Of a stretch of 64,000 nt of DNA, positions 1-11,446 are shown in pieces. The notes under the pieces are model-generated. The model was not told the DNA's origin. It was given only the letters and a program-made list of their open reading frames with translations, and ran no database searches. The position numbers and the translations under genes are program-made. The DNA lies in NCBI GenBank assembly GCA_932521025.1, contig OW051472.1, positions 5,084,001-5,148,000 of the forward strand, read 5' to 3'. Origin of the DNA: Oscheius onirici (taxonomy: Eukaryota > Nematoda > Chromadorea > Rhabditida > Rhabditidae). Positions within the stretch are counted from its first letter, which is position 1, and the number at the start of each line of letters is the position of its first letter.

Positions 1-35
1 AAAATCTCTCTCTTCGACAAAACACAACTGTTTAG

Positions 36-1770
36 GATGTCTGTTCCATGACATGGTGTGGAAACGGAGAAGGAGTCGTCAGAACGGCTCATCCGGCTCT
101 GGAGGGCTCCAACTGCGGCTACAACAAACAGTGCAGAAATGGACAGTGTATCCAAGCCGACAAAGTGCTGCCCTATACTCATGGCGGCTGGTCAGGCTGG
201 AACGACAATCCGGCTCCCGCTTGTGGTGGTCACTGTTCGGAGTGCAAGATACAGGGTCAGATTCGTCTTCGGCGAAGCATCCGAAGATGCAACAATCCGA
301 GTCCAAATAACAACGGGGCACAGTGTTCCGGAAGTGAGGCGAGAGGAATCAAGTGTTCTGATCAGGTAGAGTCAGTACTGTAGCAGAAAAGTAGGAAGAT
401 CTAGATCTGTTCTGGATGGACGCCAAATCAGTACGCTACCCAAGAGTGTAGGAGAGCAAGAGAGGACTCTTACATGCCCAATCCTCAACTTTCGGGAGAA
501 GGTCTACAGTTCCAGCTGGCTCCGTGTAAAGTATGGTGAGTCGAAATTACCCACCCATTTTGTAACCTTTCGACCCAATGGATAACAAAAACTTTCAAAA
601 TAAGAGCAAAACCGTGATCATTTCAGGTGCCAAATGTTACAATCGAACAACATCCGGACTGTAGCCAACTTCCCGGACGGCACTCCCTGTGGTGGTGGTC
701 GTTTCTGCGTCAAGGGAGAGTGCCGCACTCTCCAGTGTCAAGGAACTGCTGCCGTTGGATCGTCCCTCGACTGTCCTCAATCCACCACACTACCTCCTCT
801 TCCCATTCCGTACAAGGAATCGAAAAAGTCCTCGCCGTACAAAGAGGAAAAGAAGCCGCCCTTCTGGCAGCAATGGTCAGGCTGGTCCGAGTGGTCGGTA
901 TGTGTCAATGTGGCTTGTGGAACGGCCGGATACCGTCTCCGGGCAAGAAGATGTCTAGCTGGAGAGTGTGTCGGTCAAGCCAAACAAAAAGATTCTTGTT
1001 CTGTTCCGTGTCTCACTACCACAACGGTAGCTCCAGACAACTGGGGGCCATGGTCAGGATGTTCCGTCAGTTGTGGTCAAGGCATGAAGTTGAGAAGACA
1101 AAAAGTCTGTGCTAAAGGTAGGGTCTTATGAGTCTGGAGCTAGATAAAGAGTTCAGACTGTACTGAAACTTTGTCCTGTACAATGTCGCCTTGCAAACAA
1201 TCCATTTGGTCACAGTGGAGTCTCTGGGCACCATGTTCAGTCACCTGTGGAGCAGGTTCCTCTTTCAGACTTCGCGCTTGTTCGACCTCGTCCTGTCCCG
1301 GTCCTGATAGAGAAACAAAGACCTGTTTCGAAAAGGTATACTCTTTCTTTTTATATTTTCTACGAATAATGGCCAAAATAGTTTTATTTTTGGGGATCCG
1401 ATCCTGTTTGCACTGAAATCCGGACGGGCTTTTCAAGATTCGTGAAGGAATCTTGAAAATCTTTATTTCTCCCGGTTAGCAATATACCTGATACAAATTT
1501 CAGCCCTGTCCCAATCCGATACCAAGTGCCACAACTAGACGTCCTTTCGGTGATATCAACTGGTCCGAATGGGGACCGTGGTCAAGATGTACAAAGCAGT
1601 GTGGAACGGGTACCAAGCTCCGAAGAAGACAGTGTATGCGAGCTCCGTGTCCTGGAGCAGCCACAGAGACGATAATTTGCATCGGAATCAACTGTGACAA
1701 GTGGAGAATCCCGAGAGCTATGCCCCCTCCAAGTAGTACAACTCCAAAATCGAATTCTAGTTTGCCGTAG
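36..1770 (+). CDS. ADAMTS-like secreted metalloprotease, C-terminal part (5' partial)
   Basis: Five exons (36-365, 405-535, 627-1117, 1157-1335, 1504-1770) join in phase to 465 residues ending at TAG 1768-1770. The domain order is that of ADAMTS proteases. First comes the end of a disintegrin-like domain, then a central thrombospondin type-1 repeat (TSP1; GGWSGW with six Cys). A Cys-rich domain ending in [15 protein letters not shown] follows, then a Pro/Ser/Lys spacer and four more TSP1 repeats starting [35 protein letters not shown] and [14 protein letters not shown]. The last repeat is followed by a short Pro/Ser tail. The catalytic HExxH domain would lie upstream of the window. Such enzymes are secreted and cleave extracellular matrix; multi-TSP1 members are known in nematodes. 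An ADAMTS-like protein lacking the protease cannot be excluded. Confidence 0.85.
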
Positions 1771-2491
1771 TCTTCTTTCTCACATTTTACTTGATCATAC
1801 GGGTACTATGTTCATATCGTATTGTAATGAAGGATTAGAGCTGTCGAAACATATTGGCGTAGGCAGAGAAAATGTGAGTCAGCACATCTGAATAATCGCA
1901 TGGAAAGCGGACAGACTAGTCCCAGTCAGGGTTGCGTTGTCCTCCAGTCGCACTCTTTTTCTCTCAAACAAACTGAAGAAACTCGTTTTGATTATGATAT
2001 CATTGTTTTTTCTTAAACCTTTCGGTTGGTTCGTGAACTTTTGCACACCACCGCCACCTTCGCCTAAAAATGTGTAATTCCTTTTTGTACCGAAGACGGC
2101 ATGTTTCAGCTTTTCGACGGTCGCAAATCTCGTAGATCAGATCAATTGCGGAATCTTTATTGAGCGTTGAACAGGTCAAATATGCACAGTCGCGTATTTG
2201 TGAAAAAAAACCCTTCTAGGAAAAAGGCCGCTGTCGTTTTGAAACATAATTACTCAAATTTAGGGGGCAAACATTGGATACTCAGCTAACAGCGTATCCA
2301 TTATTTTTCTATGAATAGCCCACGAAACGAAAAGGCGGTCGTGGTATATCTCTGACCCATGCTGTTGACTCGCAGCCGATACTCATTCTCATCTTTTTTC
2401 CCATTCATACGATTCTCGTTCTCAATAGGATATCGTTCTGTACTCTCTGCTACTTTGATTTCTACTGCAAAACGTTCATTCTCAGGCCCAG
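1771..2491. other. Intergenic region, no gene seen
   Basis: Between the ADAMTS-like stop and the antiporter ATG I see no conserved coding frame. A pyrimidine-rich stretch ends in TTCTCAG six bases before the next ATG and is a possible trans-splice or 5'-UTR acceptor. Confidence 0.5.
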
Positions 2492-5058
2492 ATGAGTGAG
2501 AGTACATCCGTCCACGGGGACTCAAACTTCTTGGGTGAATTGCGACGAGCTGTCCGGGACAGGTATGTCAATACGGTAGGAACATTCCTCCTGGTTACTG
2601 CGGGACTCTACTTGGCCACATGTGCAGCTTTCGACAGGAGTATAAGCAAGTTTTCTTTCCTAAGGTTACAGACATTTCAGTCCACCCACTTACCCCGTCC
2701 GATCGTCTTCCTACAGTAGAAGACGCCGGTCATACTGTAGTGTCCCTGCTGGTCATGCTTCTAGCCTCTTTGGCTCTGGGCTGGGCTTTAAGCATCATTA
2801 AGCTTCCCAATCTTTTTGGTACGAAAAATTGAATTCCTCCAAAGATAAATAAATGTAGGAGCCCTTCTTATGGGAGTAGCGTTCCGGAACATTCCGCTTC
2901 TATCGGAAACTTTTTCGGTCGACCAGCAATGGGAGTACATTATCCGTCTGCTTGCACTGGCATGTATCATAATCCGATGGGGAGTTGGTCTCAATACGGA
3001 CGAACTCATCAAACGGCCCATTCTTCCCGTCACCATTGGAATAGTGACGCCTGTTGTTGAAGCTGCGGTTATTGCCATCTCGGCTCACTTCATTTTTGGA
3101 ATGCAGTTGTCTATTTCTATCATCTGCGGGTAAGTATAGTCTTCAACACTCTAAAACGATTCCTTTAAAAGTTATTGTTTTTCTCAGAACTGTAACTGTG
3201 TTCCGAAAGCAAGCAGCTTACGTGATAATTTCTGAACTAAAGCTCCGCAGCCTGCCCCGTATTCTCTCGTCATCTGCAACTCATGGGATCCCTTCCTGAG
3301 GTCTTTTGTTGTCTCCCCTCCCATTGTGTCTGCATTTCGCCATTGTTGTACACCACCATACGTGACTATGGCTCGGGTTGCGACACAGAGTGGTTGCAGA
3401 TACATCACCCGCACTGTGCCTAGCGCAGTGCGCGAGATAGCAAATTTTGAGCTGAAATGGCAAATTTTTTTTGAAGTCCCCTCGAAAGAGCGGGAACAAG
3501 ACCGGAAGGTATCGTCCGATAGGTCCAGCTTGTGCTATCACTTTTAGGATAAGTACAGGTTACTGTTGTTTTTGGTTGGAAGTTACTGTTTTGGCTCTTA
3601 ACCTTAATATGAATGAGCGTGAGATGTGACAACTTGCAAATTTTTGGAATCCTCTCGATAGAGCGGGAACAAAATCTCATGCGTTTCAGACTCCTGATGG
3701 CCGCCGTCTCTCCCGCCGTGACTGTTCCTGTAATGTTAGATCTGAAGAAGAAGGGTAAAGGCCAGAGCAACGTAACAGCACTTCGCACTCTATCCAAACA
3801 CGAATTAAGGGTGTTCCAACCTCCATTCTGGCTGCTTCTTCAATTGACAACCTGTTCTGCATCGGAGCTTTCACGTCTGCCGTCTCGCTCGTTTTCACCG
3901 AAGAGCCGGCCTCTTTGGCCGTCATGTGGAGCATCTTCCAAGTCATTATTGGCGTGATTGCTGGCTTCTTCTTCGGCTGGCTCTTCTGGTGGTTTCCTCT
4001 GCCGTCCGAGCATCCAGCTCCCCGAATCCTTGTCCTCGGTTCAGCCACAGCTGCTTGCGTTGTTGGTGAGAATCTAGTGGAAGAACCGTCAGAATCTTTG
4101 TCTCAGGTCTGACAGTCGTCGGCTGGGCCACAACCGGAATCATCGCTGCGATCATTTTCTGCAGTTTGGCTGCTACTCAATGGCGGAAAGAGAACAATTC
4201 GAGTGTCAAACATCTCGAGCAGAGCTTTTCTACCGTCTGGAATCTCGTCTGCTTGCCACTACTCTTCTCTCTAATCGGGAGAAAGCTGGTCTTTGCTGAG
4301 GTGAGTCGTCGGACATATATGCAGAAAAAACTGGAGCAGTCTCATGGTAGCTACTGAAAGACAGAATTGAACGTACTTTATCAAGAGATCGTAGTACCAA
4401 CAAGCTTTCCAGTTAACCGCCACATCAGTCTGGACTGCCCTTGCCCTAATTGGAATCGGTACTGTCGGTCGTCTCAGCAGCACATTTGTTCTCTCAATGT
4501 GCAGTCTGCCACCGTCAGAAAGTCTCTTCGTCGCCGCCTCCATGCTTCCTAAAGCTACTGTCCAAGCTGCTTTAGCCCCGGGACTTCTTCTCTACGCCTC
4601 TCAGTTTCCCGACTTTTCTGACGACTTGAGACAGGTAACCATTAACCTCATATAATGCCTTCTAAAAATCCGCTTCCGTTGACGACGAATTTTTTTAGCT
4701 TTTTGTTTTTTCTTGTTTGAAAAGACTCTTCAGGCAGAAAATGGAAACACAAAGTTTCACTTTTCAGACCGTAACAGCATGTGTCCTAACTATTCTGATC
4801 ACGGCCCCTCTGGGTGAACTGATTCTCTTCGTTTTGGGTGGTGTTCTGCTCGAGAGCGACGAGAGCCACTCGTTTGGCGGAATCACACACGAGATCCAGA
4901 TTCATACCCCGACCTATATCCTCGAACCGCCGACACTGACGGCAGAGACCAAATTCCCTCCGCCAATTTTCACCCAACCACCGCCTCTTTCCAGTGGTCC
5001 GTTCAATCGACAGATGTTCATGTCTAAAAATGAGGATAACATGCAGTTCCGCATGTAA
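2492..5058 (+). CDS. SLC9B/NHA-type sodium/proton antiporter
   Basis: Eight exons (2492-2639, 2681-2818, 2859-3129, 3690-3771, 3810-4065, 4107-4300, 4413-4634, 4768-5058) join in phase to a 533-aa multi-pass membrane protein of the CPA2/NHA (SLC9B) family. Conserved stretches include LFGALLMGVAFRN, the helix with RWGVGLNTDEL, AAVSPAVTVPVML, a TATGII-like helix (WATTGIIAAI) and the family signature ASMLPKATVQAAL. NHA2-type proteins exchange Na+ or Li+ for H+ at plasma, endosomal or mitochondrial membranes. The C-terminal tail is hydrophilic and Pro-rich (PPPIFTQPPPLS). The ATG at 2492 was chosen because TTCTCAG lies just upstream and the following residues form a plausible cytosolic N-terminus. 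The 560-nt intron 3 carries an internal imperfect duplication. Substrate ion is inferred from the family only. Confidence 0.88.
3459..3672. repeat. Imperfect direct repeat inside antiporter intron 3
   Basis: Two about 40-nt blocks, 3459-3499 and 3634-3672, share the pattern GCAAATTTTT, then CCTCTCGA or CCCTCGAA, then AGAGCGGGAACAA. They lie 175 nt apart in the longest intron of the antiporter gene. The second copy ends just before the 3' splice site at 3689. Confidence 0.6.
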
Positions 5059-5395
5059 ACCCCTTTACCTGTACAAACTCGCCCAAGCGATTACCAACTC
5101 TCTAAACCGCTTTAAAACCACTCGTACTTGCATACATTTTCCGTTCTCATAATCAACGCATGATTATGCATATTGTCTCTTGTTTTATTGTTATATAAAA
5201 CTGGAATATCGAAGGGGCAGACATGTTGTTTCTTCCAATTTAAAATCAATGTGATGGGCATATGCAGTTTTGTGTATTGGAACGATCAAATACGTCACAA
5301 AGAGTTACAATATGGAACCATTATTAAAGCGCAATGGTGTCTGTGGCTGACTCTGTGGCTGTGTTTGTCTGTTTGTTTGTCCGTGGCCACAAAAT

Positions 5396-5463
5396 TTTGG
5401 CGTATTGTTAAGAGTCGCCATCTCCACCCAGACGACCCGGGTTCGAATCCTCTCCTCGCCAAA
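5396..5463 (+). repeat. tRNA-like sequence, possible SINE head or tRNA pseudogene
   Basis: TGGCGTATTGTTAAGAG resembles a pol III A box, and GGTTCGAATCC, starting 42 nt downstream, is an exact B box. TTTGGCG at the start can pair with CGCCAAA at the end. The T-stem does not pair well and no clean cloverleaf or anticodon arm can be drawn. It therefore looks like a decayed tRNA or a tRNA-derived SINE rather than a working tRNA. Confidence 0.45.
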
Positions 5464-5519
5464 TATTTTTGCTAAATTATTTTGAGCAGCAAATAGAGTC
5501 AGGGTAACCGGTAGGGGAT

Positions 5520-5710
5520 TAGAAGGGACCGGTTGAGCTGTATAAGATCAGGAAGAATTTGTATCGGTTTTTAGGAGGGGGATGAGAACCCTGGGAAAGA
5601 ATGAAAAAGGTCCGATTGATTAGGGAAGGAAGAAGACATGGCAGGATCACGAGAGATCCGTTGACTGGGGAAGGGATCAAAAGAGATCGGTTGACTGGGA
5701 AAGAACAGGC
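5520..5710. repeat. Degenerate GA-rich tandem repeat
   Basis: Units of roughly 30-40 nt recur with drift, each built on GATCGGTTGACTGGGAAAG-like text (for example around 5590-5630, 5650-5675 and 5685-5705). Confidence 0.4.
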
Positions 5711-5864
5711 GGCGAAGCCGGCTGGTGGAACCATAAAAAATACTGTAAAGACTTCAGTTCTCCTACAAAACGCCTCCTCTCTTTCAATAGACTAAAGTGA
5801 ACAAGCAGCAAAAAATGCTTCATACCGCATGTTTACAGATCATTCTTTCTGTTAGTAGACTCCT

Positions 5865-8800
5865 CTAAGCGTTGAGCATCTGAGCAGCCATCAGTCTCGC
5901 GTAGCGTCCGTCCCGTCGAATGAGTTTCTTGTGTGAGCCGGACTCGACCACGGCTCCCTTCTCAATCACAAAGATCTGGTCGCAGTTCTGGATGGACGAG
6001 AGACGATGAGCTATCGTGATTGAAGTTCGACCAAGACTCGCATTGTTGATGGCTGCTTGAACGAGCCGCTCACTCTCCGTATCCAAAGCACTCGTCGCCT
6101 CGTCCAGAAGTAGAATCTTCGGCTCCCGAACCAGAGCTCTGGCAATGGCAATTCGCTGCTTCTGACCTCCAGACAGAGCTCGACCACGCTCTCCGACATC
6201 CGTCTCGTAGCCTTCCGGAAAAGCCTCGATGAAGTCGACGGCGTTGGCTGTCCGACAAGCTTCGACGATTCGCGACATTGGTACTTCGCCGGCTCCCATT
6301 GTAATGTTCTCAATGATACTGCCTTTGAAGAGAACAGGCTCCTGTGACACGAGAGCAATGCAACTGCGCAGATGGTGCAGATTCATTCGGCTGATACTTT
6401 CCCCGTCCACCAGAACGAGTCCCTCTGTCGGACTGTAGAACCGCTCCAGAAGATTTACAATGCTAGATTTGCCACAACCGGATGCTCCGACCAAAGCTAT
6501 ACTTTTGCCAGCCTCGACGCCGAGAGTCAGTTGTCGAGAGACGAGAATCTCCGGCCGTGAAGAGTAGGCAAAGTCGACACATTCCAGATTGACCGACCCG
6601 ATAATTTCCTGCAAAAACAAAAGGTCAAATAGACAAAAACATATAAAAGTACCGGTCTCTCTCCCTCGTCCAACTGTTCCTCAATTTCTCGCTCGTCGTC
6701 AATCACGCGAAAGAGCTGTTTGGCTGCACTGCCAGCCTTCATGTAGTCCGGGATGTAGGGAGCCGAGTACAGAATTGACCACAGTGCAACTGACGTGAAG
6801 CTGATAGCACGGAAGAGAGCTCCAGTTCCTCCTCTATTCTGGTAGACCAATCGGCTGAGCAGCAGCCAAGAGGAGAAGTCGCCAAAGACGGGAAACATCA
6901 TCGAGATGGCAAAGTGCAGCGACTCAACTATCATAATCCAACGATCGTAGCGAAGGGTCTCCTTCTGTTCCTGGACGTAGCGAGCCAGAAAACGGTCCTC
7001 CACAATGAGCAGTTGAATGGTTCGAGCCTGTTCAATGACCTCAATCGAGAGCTCAGCCGTCCGATCATTTCTCGCCTTGGCTCCGTGTGCCCGATCTCCA
7101 AAGACCTGATTGACGAACAGGATGACGGTCTGAAGAAGCGAGAGTCCGACAGAGAGACATCCGACTTCCCAGCTGTAGATGAAGCTGCCAGCTAGAGCGA
7201 CGATTATGGCAAAGGCGTTGGAAACGTTGTAGGCAAAATTGAAGTTGAAGGCACCGACACACGGCTGACTGTACTTGGCCAAGATGGCGACGGAGCTAGC
7301 CGGAGATTGACCGGCCTGATCAAAAGACGGCATCGGACGATAAAGGAGACTTCTGAGAGCACGGACTCTTAGTCGACCGACGACGAGTTCAGCCGTCCAG
7401 CCGGAGAAGAGATGTAGTAGAGGTTCTAGAATGACCTGCAGGACTCCGGTCACCAAGAATATCGTCAGGGACAGACTTGCCAGATTGCGGTACGAGTCAC
7501 GATTTTCCTATAAGCAATGATGATTGTATGGGAAACTAAAAATGAATACTGGACTGAGAGCATCAAATCCGACGGCGCTGCCGACCACGAACAGAATCAT
7601 CTCGAAGCTTCGAAGAAAGGCCAAGAAAATGACAACAGCAAACTTCTTCCAATTGCCGGTCAGATTCGAGTAGAGGAGAGACAGTCCCCAGTTCTTTTTG
7701 TCCTCTTCTGCTTCATCTCTCTCAACTTCCAAATCTTCCTTTTCCAGCAACAGACGAGCACATTCGTCCGACTTGGTATTAGGTCTTCGACTGCTCGGCT
7801 TCTGCGTCGAGTCCGGAGTCACAGCTCCCGCCGTCTGGATCTCTTGAGCTTTGGCCAGCTGAGCATAGACGCGACCTGCTGCAATCAGTCCGTCATGAGT
7901 TCCTTCCTCGACGACTCGACCACCGTCCACCACGAAGATATTTGAGACATTTTTCAGCGTGCTCAGTCGGTGAGCTACAATTACTACCGTTCTACCTTCG
8001 GCCGCACGGTTCAGAGCTGCTTGCACGACTCGCTCACTCTCGGAATCCAGAGCACTGGTAGCCTCATCTAGTAGGAGAATCTTCGGATCTGTGGCAATGG
8101 CTCTCGCAATGGCAATCCGTTGCTTTTGACCTCCAGACAAAGCCACTCCTCCGACTCCTAACAGCGTATCATAGCCGTTTTTCAGCTGCCGGATAAAGTC
8201 ATCGGCATTGGCGACGAAGGCTGCGGCTCGAGCAGCGTCTTCAGACACGTTCTCTCTTCCTAGAATGATGTTCTCCATGATGGTTCCGTTGAAGAGACAC
8301 GGCTCCTGTTCAACCAGTCCAATCAGTCGGCGTAGACTTCTCTTGTTTATAGTCTCTATTGGGACTCCGTCGATGAGTATTGTGCCTTCGTCTGGATCGT
8401 AGAGACGCGTCAGGAGACCAATCTATACATTCTTTTGTCATTAAAAATTTAGGTCGTTTAGTTTTCTTTTACTTGATAATTTGACTGAAAAGTGACAACA
8501 ACAGCGAAAGATGTTAAGAAGAATGATGGGAGTTACATCATTTAAAGAAAAGAACTAACCGAAGTACTCTTTCCACTGCCACTCTTCCCGACTAGAGCAA
8601 CGGCTGTTCCAGTCTTGGCCGACCAGTTGATTCCCTGTAGAATTGGATTCTCTCTTCCCGGATAAGTAAACTTGACGTCTTTGATCACAATTTCGCCACT
8701 GACATTCTCCAAAATGACACCGCCGTCTGCCAAAGTTTCAGTCTCCTAAAGTTATCCCTAGAATCATGAAAAGATGTACTTACCCGATCAATCGTCGCAT

Positions 8801-10323
8801 AGATGGAGGCAGCAGCTACTCGAGCCTTCAGAACGGCCGACATGTGAGGACCAAGAACTCCGAGCTGGTAGCAGACCATCGACATTAAATTTCCGACTGA
8901 AAGATAGCATTATTTTGGGGTGGGGAGCGTTGAAGAGAACATTTTTGATGTTCTGGAAGGTTTTAGCCATTGTTCTGCTCTATAACTTTGCAAAACATCA
9001 AAAAGCTAGAAAAGGCAACCCAAAAAGGCACAAAACTAACTCAGAATGGCGTCTCCGGGATGCTCGACTTTTCCATCAAAGTACCAGATGATTCCGAGAT
9101 ACATCGTGACGCCCTGGACTATGTAGACTTCGAGCAGATTGATGCCTTCGAAAAAGCCCGACCAGAATTCAAATTTTAGCACAGTGACCAGATTGCGTCG
9201 CAGATGTTCCGTGTACTTTTGGACCATGTGTTCTTGGGCATTACACGAGGCGACCGTCTTCACATTCATTACCGACTCTTCGACTATCGTTGCCGCTTCT
9301 GTACTCACTGCATGGATCCGTCGACCGAACGGCGCCGTCACTCGACTCATACCGGATAGTGTCCAAGCACAGAGAGGTCCGGATATGGAACAGATCAAAG
9401 CCAGACGCCAACTGATGAAGAGGGAGACGATAAAGGAGGCCAAAAACATGGAGAAGCCGCGAATCAGCATTCCGAGCTTGTTTCCCAGTCCCTCTTCAAT
9501 CTTCTGGATACTGGTGTTCAATTGGGCAGTGATGGTGCCGGAATTGTTCTCACTGAACCAGGTAGCATCTTGTCGGAGAACGGAGCTGAGGTATTCCCTG
9601 CGCAGAGTTCTGATCATACTGTTGCAGCCACGAAGTAGAAGAAACGACTGAAAATGTGAGATTTGATCAGACTAGAAAGAAGTTTCATCATTGAAACCGT
9701 ACCCTTTTCCAAAAGTATTTAGTCACTTAAGTGGCTTTTTTAGCATCAAAGAGCTCAGAAATGTCGTCGTCAACCCGAAAAAAGTATTGAATGTTACTAC
9801 GGTAGCTTGTCAAGAATCCGCATTCCACCTTTTTTTTAATAAGTGGGTCTACCAAGACAATCTAGAAAAGTACACTTACGCCAGAATAGGTAAAGATGAA
9901 TCCGAAGATACCGCAGACGACGAAGGCAATAAGATGAGGGTTGAGGTCGGAGAGGAATTCGTCATTGCCAACCAAATCATTGTAACTGAGCAGAATTGTG
10001 GTGAGAAGGCCGGAAATGAAGATTCCAGCAGGCTGAAGAATACCTCCGAGAGCGGCTAGAAGACAGCCAATGAGGATACGAACGACGTCAGACTGGCTGG
10101 CGAAGCGGAAAAGGTCTTTGAAGGCGACAGGCTTGATCACGTCGTCCTCGTCCACTAGATCTCCTCGACAGAAAAGGAAGCCGATGAAGTTGGACCAGGC
10201 TCTCGACAGACATTTCTTCTTCTTCGGCTCTGAATGTTATTGATATCATTTGAGGTGTGAGAAACTACCTTGCTCTTCTTCTGGATTGCTCGGTGTTAGA
10301 CTAGACGAGCTGCGGACACTCAT
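5865..10323 (-). CDS. P-glycoprotein (ABCB/MDR-type full ABC transporter)
   Basis: Eight exons on the minus strand (10323-10269, 10229-9880, 9647-9041, 8896-8784, 8745-8560, 8422-7550, 7507-6653, 6608-5865) join in phase to 1260 aa, the usual length for a P-glycoprotein. The order is TMD1-NBD1-linker-TMD2-NBD2. NBD1 has Walker [11 protein letters not shown]-loop EQEP, signature LSGGQ, Walker B ILLLDEAT and H-loop AHRLS; NBD2 has [26 protein letters not shown] and AHRLS. TMD1 contains the family stretch [15 protein letters not shown]. Such pumps export hydrophobic toxins and drugs across the plasma membrane using ATP. An Arg/Lys/Glu-rich charged linker separates the halves. The ATG at 10323 follows from the short Ser-rich cytosolic N-terminus; an upstream in-frame ATG exists but adds a hydrophobic stretch unlike the family. 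All catalytic motifs are intact. Confidence 0.93.
8273..8399 (-). other. P-glycoprotein exon 6 segment that is duplicated in a transposon
   Basis: By eye these 127 nt of NBD1-coding exon 6 (from just after Walker A to the Q-loop region) match 10651-10777 base for base and in the same orientation. This is the source of the fragment captured by the mobile element upstream of the gene. Confidence 0.85.
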
Positions 10324-10567
10324 ACCACGACTCTTAGCGAATACTCTTGGACACTTTGTTTTCTTTTGATAAAGTGTATTACCTTTTATGTAATCCATCG
10401 ATATAATTAGAAGAAAAAAACTTACAAAAAACTTGTTAGAACACAAAAAGTTGCCATGTTTTTGTTAGAAACACAAAATATCTAATTTTGCGCCAAATTT
10501 TGCGATTTTTCGAATACGGTGACAATTGACACCATTTCAAATGTTGGTAATACTATAGCAGGCACCC

Positions 10568-11041
10568 AGGCTTGTTGATTTGGGCCGCCGGGCCGCGCTG
10601 GAAAAAAACATTGAAGAGAAAATATGGAGAAAGGCAAAATGATTGAAGATCTCCATGATGGTTCCGTTGAAGAGACACGGCTCCTGTTCAACCAGTCCAA
10701 TCAGTCGGCGTAGACTTCTCTTGTTTATAGTCTCTATTGGGACTCCGTCGATGAGTATTGTGCCTTCGTCTGGATCGCCGCGCTGGAAAAAAACATTGAA
10801 GAGAAAATATGGAGAAAGGCAAAATGTTTGAAAAACTGTGTTTTCGTCTATTTCTCCATATTTTCTCTTTAATTTTTTGCCGGAATAGTTGTTTCTTGTG
10901 TAGTTTTTCACGCTGAATCGATTAAAACTACCTAGAAGTCGAAAAAATGATTATAAAGCACTTAAAAATGCAAAAAACTGCTTTATTTTGAAAATACCGC
11001 CCAATCCGGGCGCGGCCCGGCGGCCTAAAATCAACAAGCCT
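10568..11041. mobile_element. Inner MITE-like element carrying a captured host exon fragment
   Basis: A 474-bp element is inserted in the left arm of the outer transposon. Its terminal inverted repeats are about 31 nt (10568-10598 starting AGGCTTGTTGATTT; 11010-11041 ending AAATCAACAAGCCT) with one small difference. The flanks GCAGGCACCC (10558-10567) and GCAAGCACCC (11042-11051) look like a 9-10-bp target duplication, as made by Mutator-like elements. Inside, a 49-nt direct repeat (10593-10641 and 10778-10826) brackets a 9-nt filler and 127 nt of P-glycoprotein exon 6 (10651-10777). No transposase is present. Confidence 0.78.
10651..10777 (-). pseudogene. Captured P-glycoprotein exon 6 fragment
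   Basis: This matches 8273-8399 with no difference that I can see, in the same orientation as the source gene. It encodes only an internal piece of NBD1 and has no splice sites of its own, so it is a passenger fragment, not a gene. Confidence 0.85.
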
Positions 11042-11446
11042 GCAAGCACCCCCATCCATTCAAATATTTTGGCGCGCAAGCCATTAATTGACTAAATTCG
11101 CGTTTTCCCCATTTTTCCAGTATTATTTCACGTTCTAGCTGTTTTTATCGAACTCAGCATCAAAAACTACCCCTAGGGTGAGTCTCCAATCGAATAAAAT
11201 AGCGAAAAATCTTGAGAAACTCTCGGGGGTACAATATGTGAGCGATGTTTCTTTTTTCTGAAGTATTTCGCCTAATTTTTCAGGCATTTCGGCATCCTGG
11301 GGGTTATAATTGACGCCGAGTTCGATTAACACATCTAGAACGTGAAAAAATAACGGAAAAGTGATGAAAATCCCGATTTCAGTCATTGCGCGCCAAAATA
11401 TTTGAATGGAGGGGGTGCCTGCTATAGTATGTATTACCCAAATGTC

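Larger units (their letters stand above)
5059..5864. other. Intergenic region between convergent genes
   Basis: This gap separates the convergent antiporter and P-glycoprotein genes. It holds a tRNA-like/SINE-like segment (5396-5463) and a degenerate GA-rich tandem repeat (about 5520-5710). No coding region is supported. Confidence 0.5.
10546..11438. mobile_element. Non-autonomous foldback DNA transposon (outer element)
   Basis: The element is bounded by GGTAATACTATAGCAGGCACCC on the left and by the inverse ending GGTGCCTGCTATAG...TATTACC on the right. Internal inverted repeats extend about 140 nt (the 11043-11180 arm pairs with 11300-11438; both contain the TTCAAATATTTTGGCGCGC block). CAAATGTT (10538-10545) and CAAATGTC (11439-11446) form an 8-bp target-site duplication with one mismatch. 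There is no transposase frame. A second element with the same termini and internal TTATCGAACTCA motif lies at 47187-47588. An 8-bp duplication fits hAT, P or Merlin groups; I cannot assign the superfamily. Confidence 0.8.

Noticed and set aside
9139-9651. 170-aa plus-strand open frame
   Set aside because: It is a shadow of P-glycoprotein exon 3 on the other strand.
10246-10446. Longer N-terminus for the P-glycoprotein
   Set aside because: The in-frame upstream ATG adds a hydrophobic leader unlike the cytosolic N-terminus of this family; ATG 10323 is preferred.
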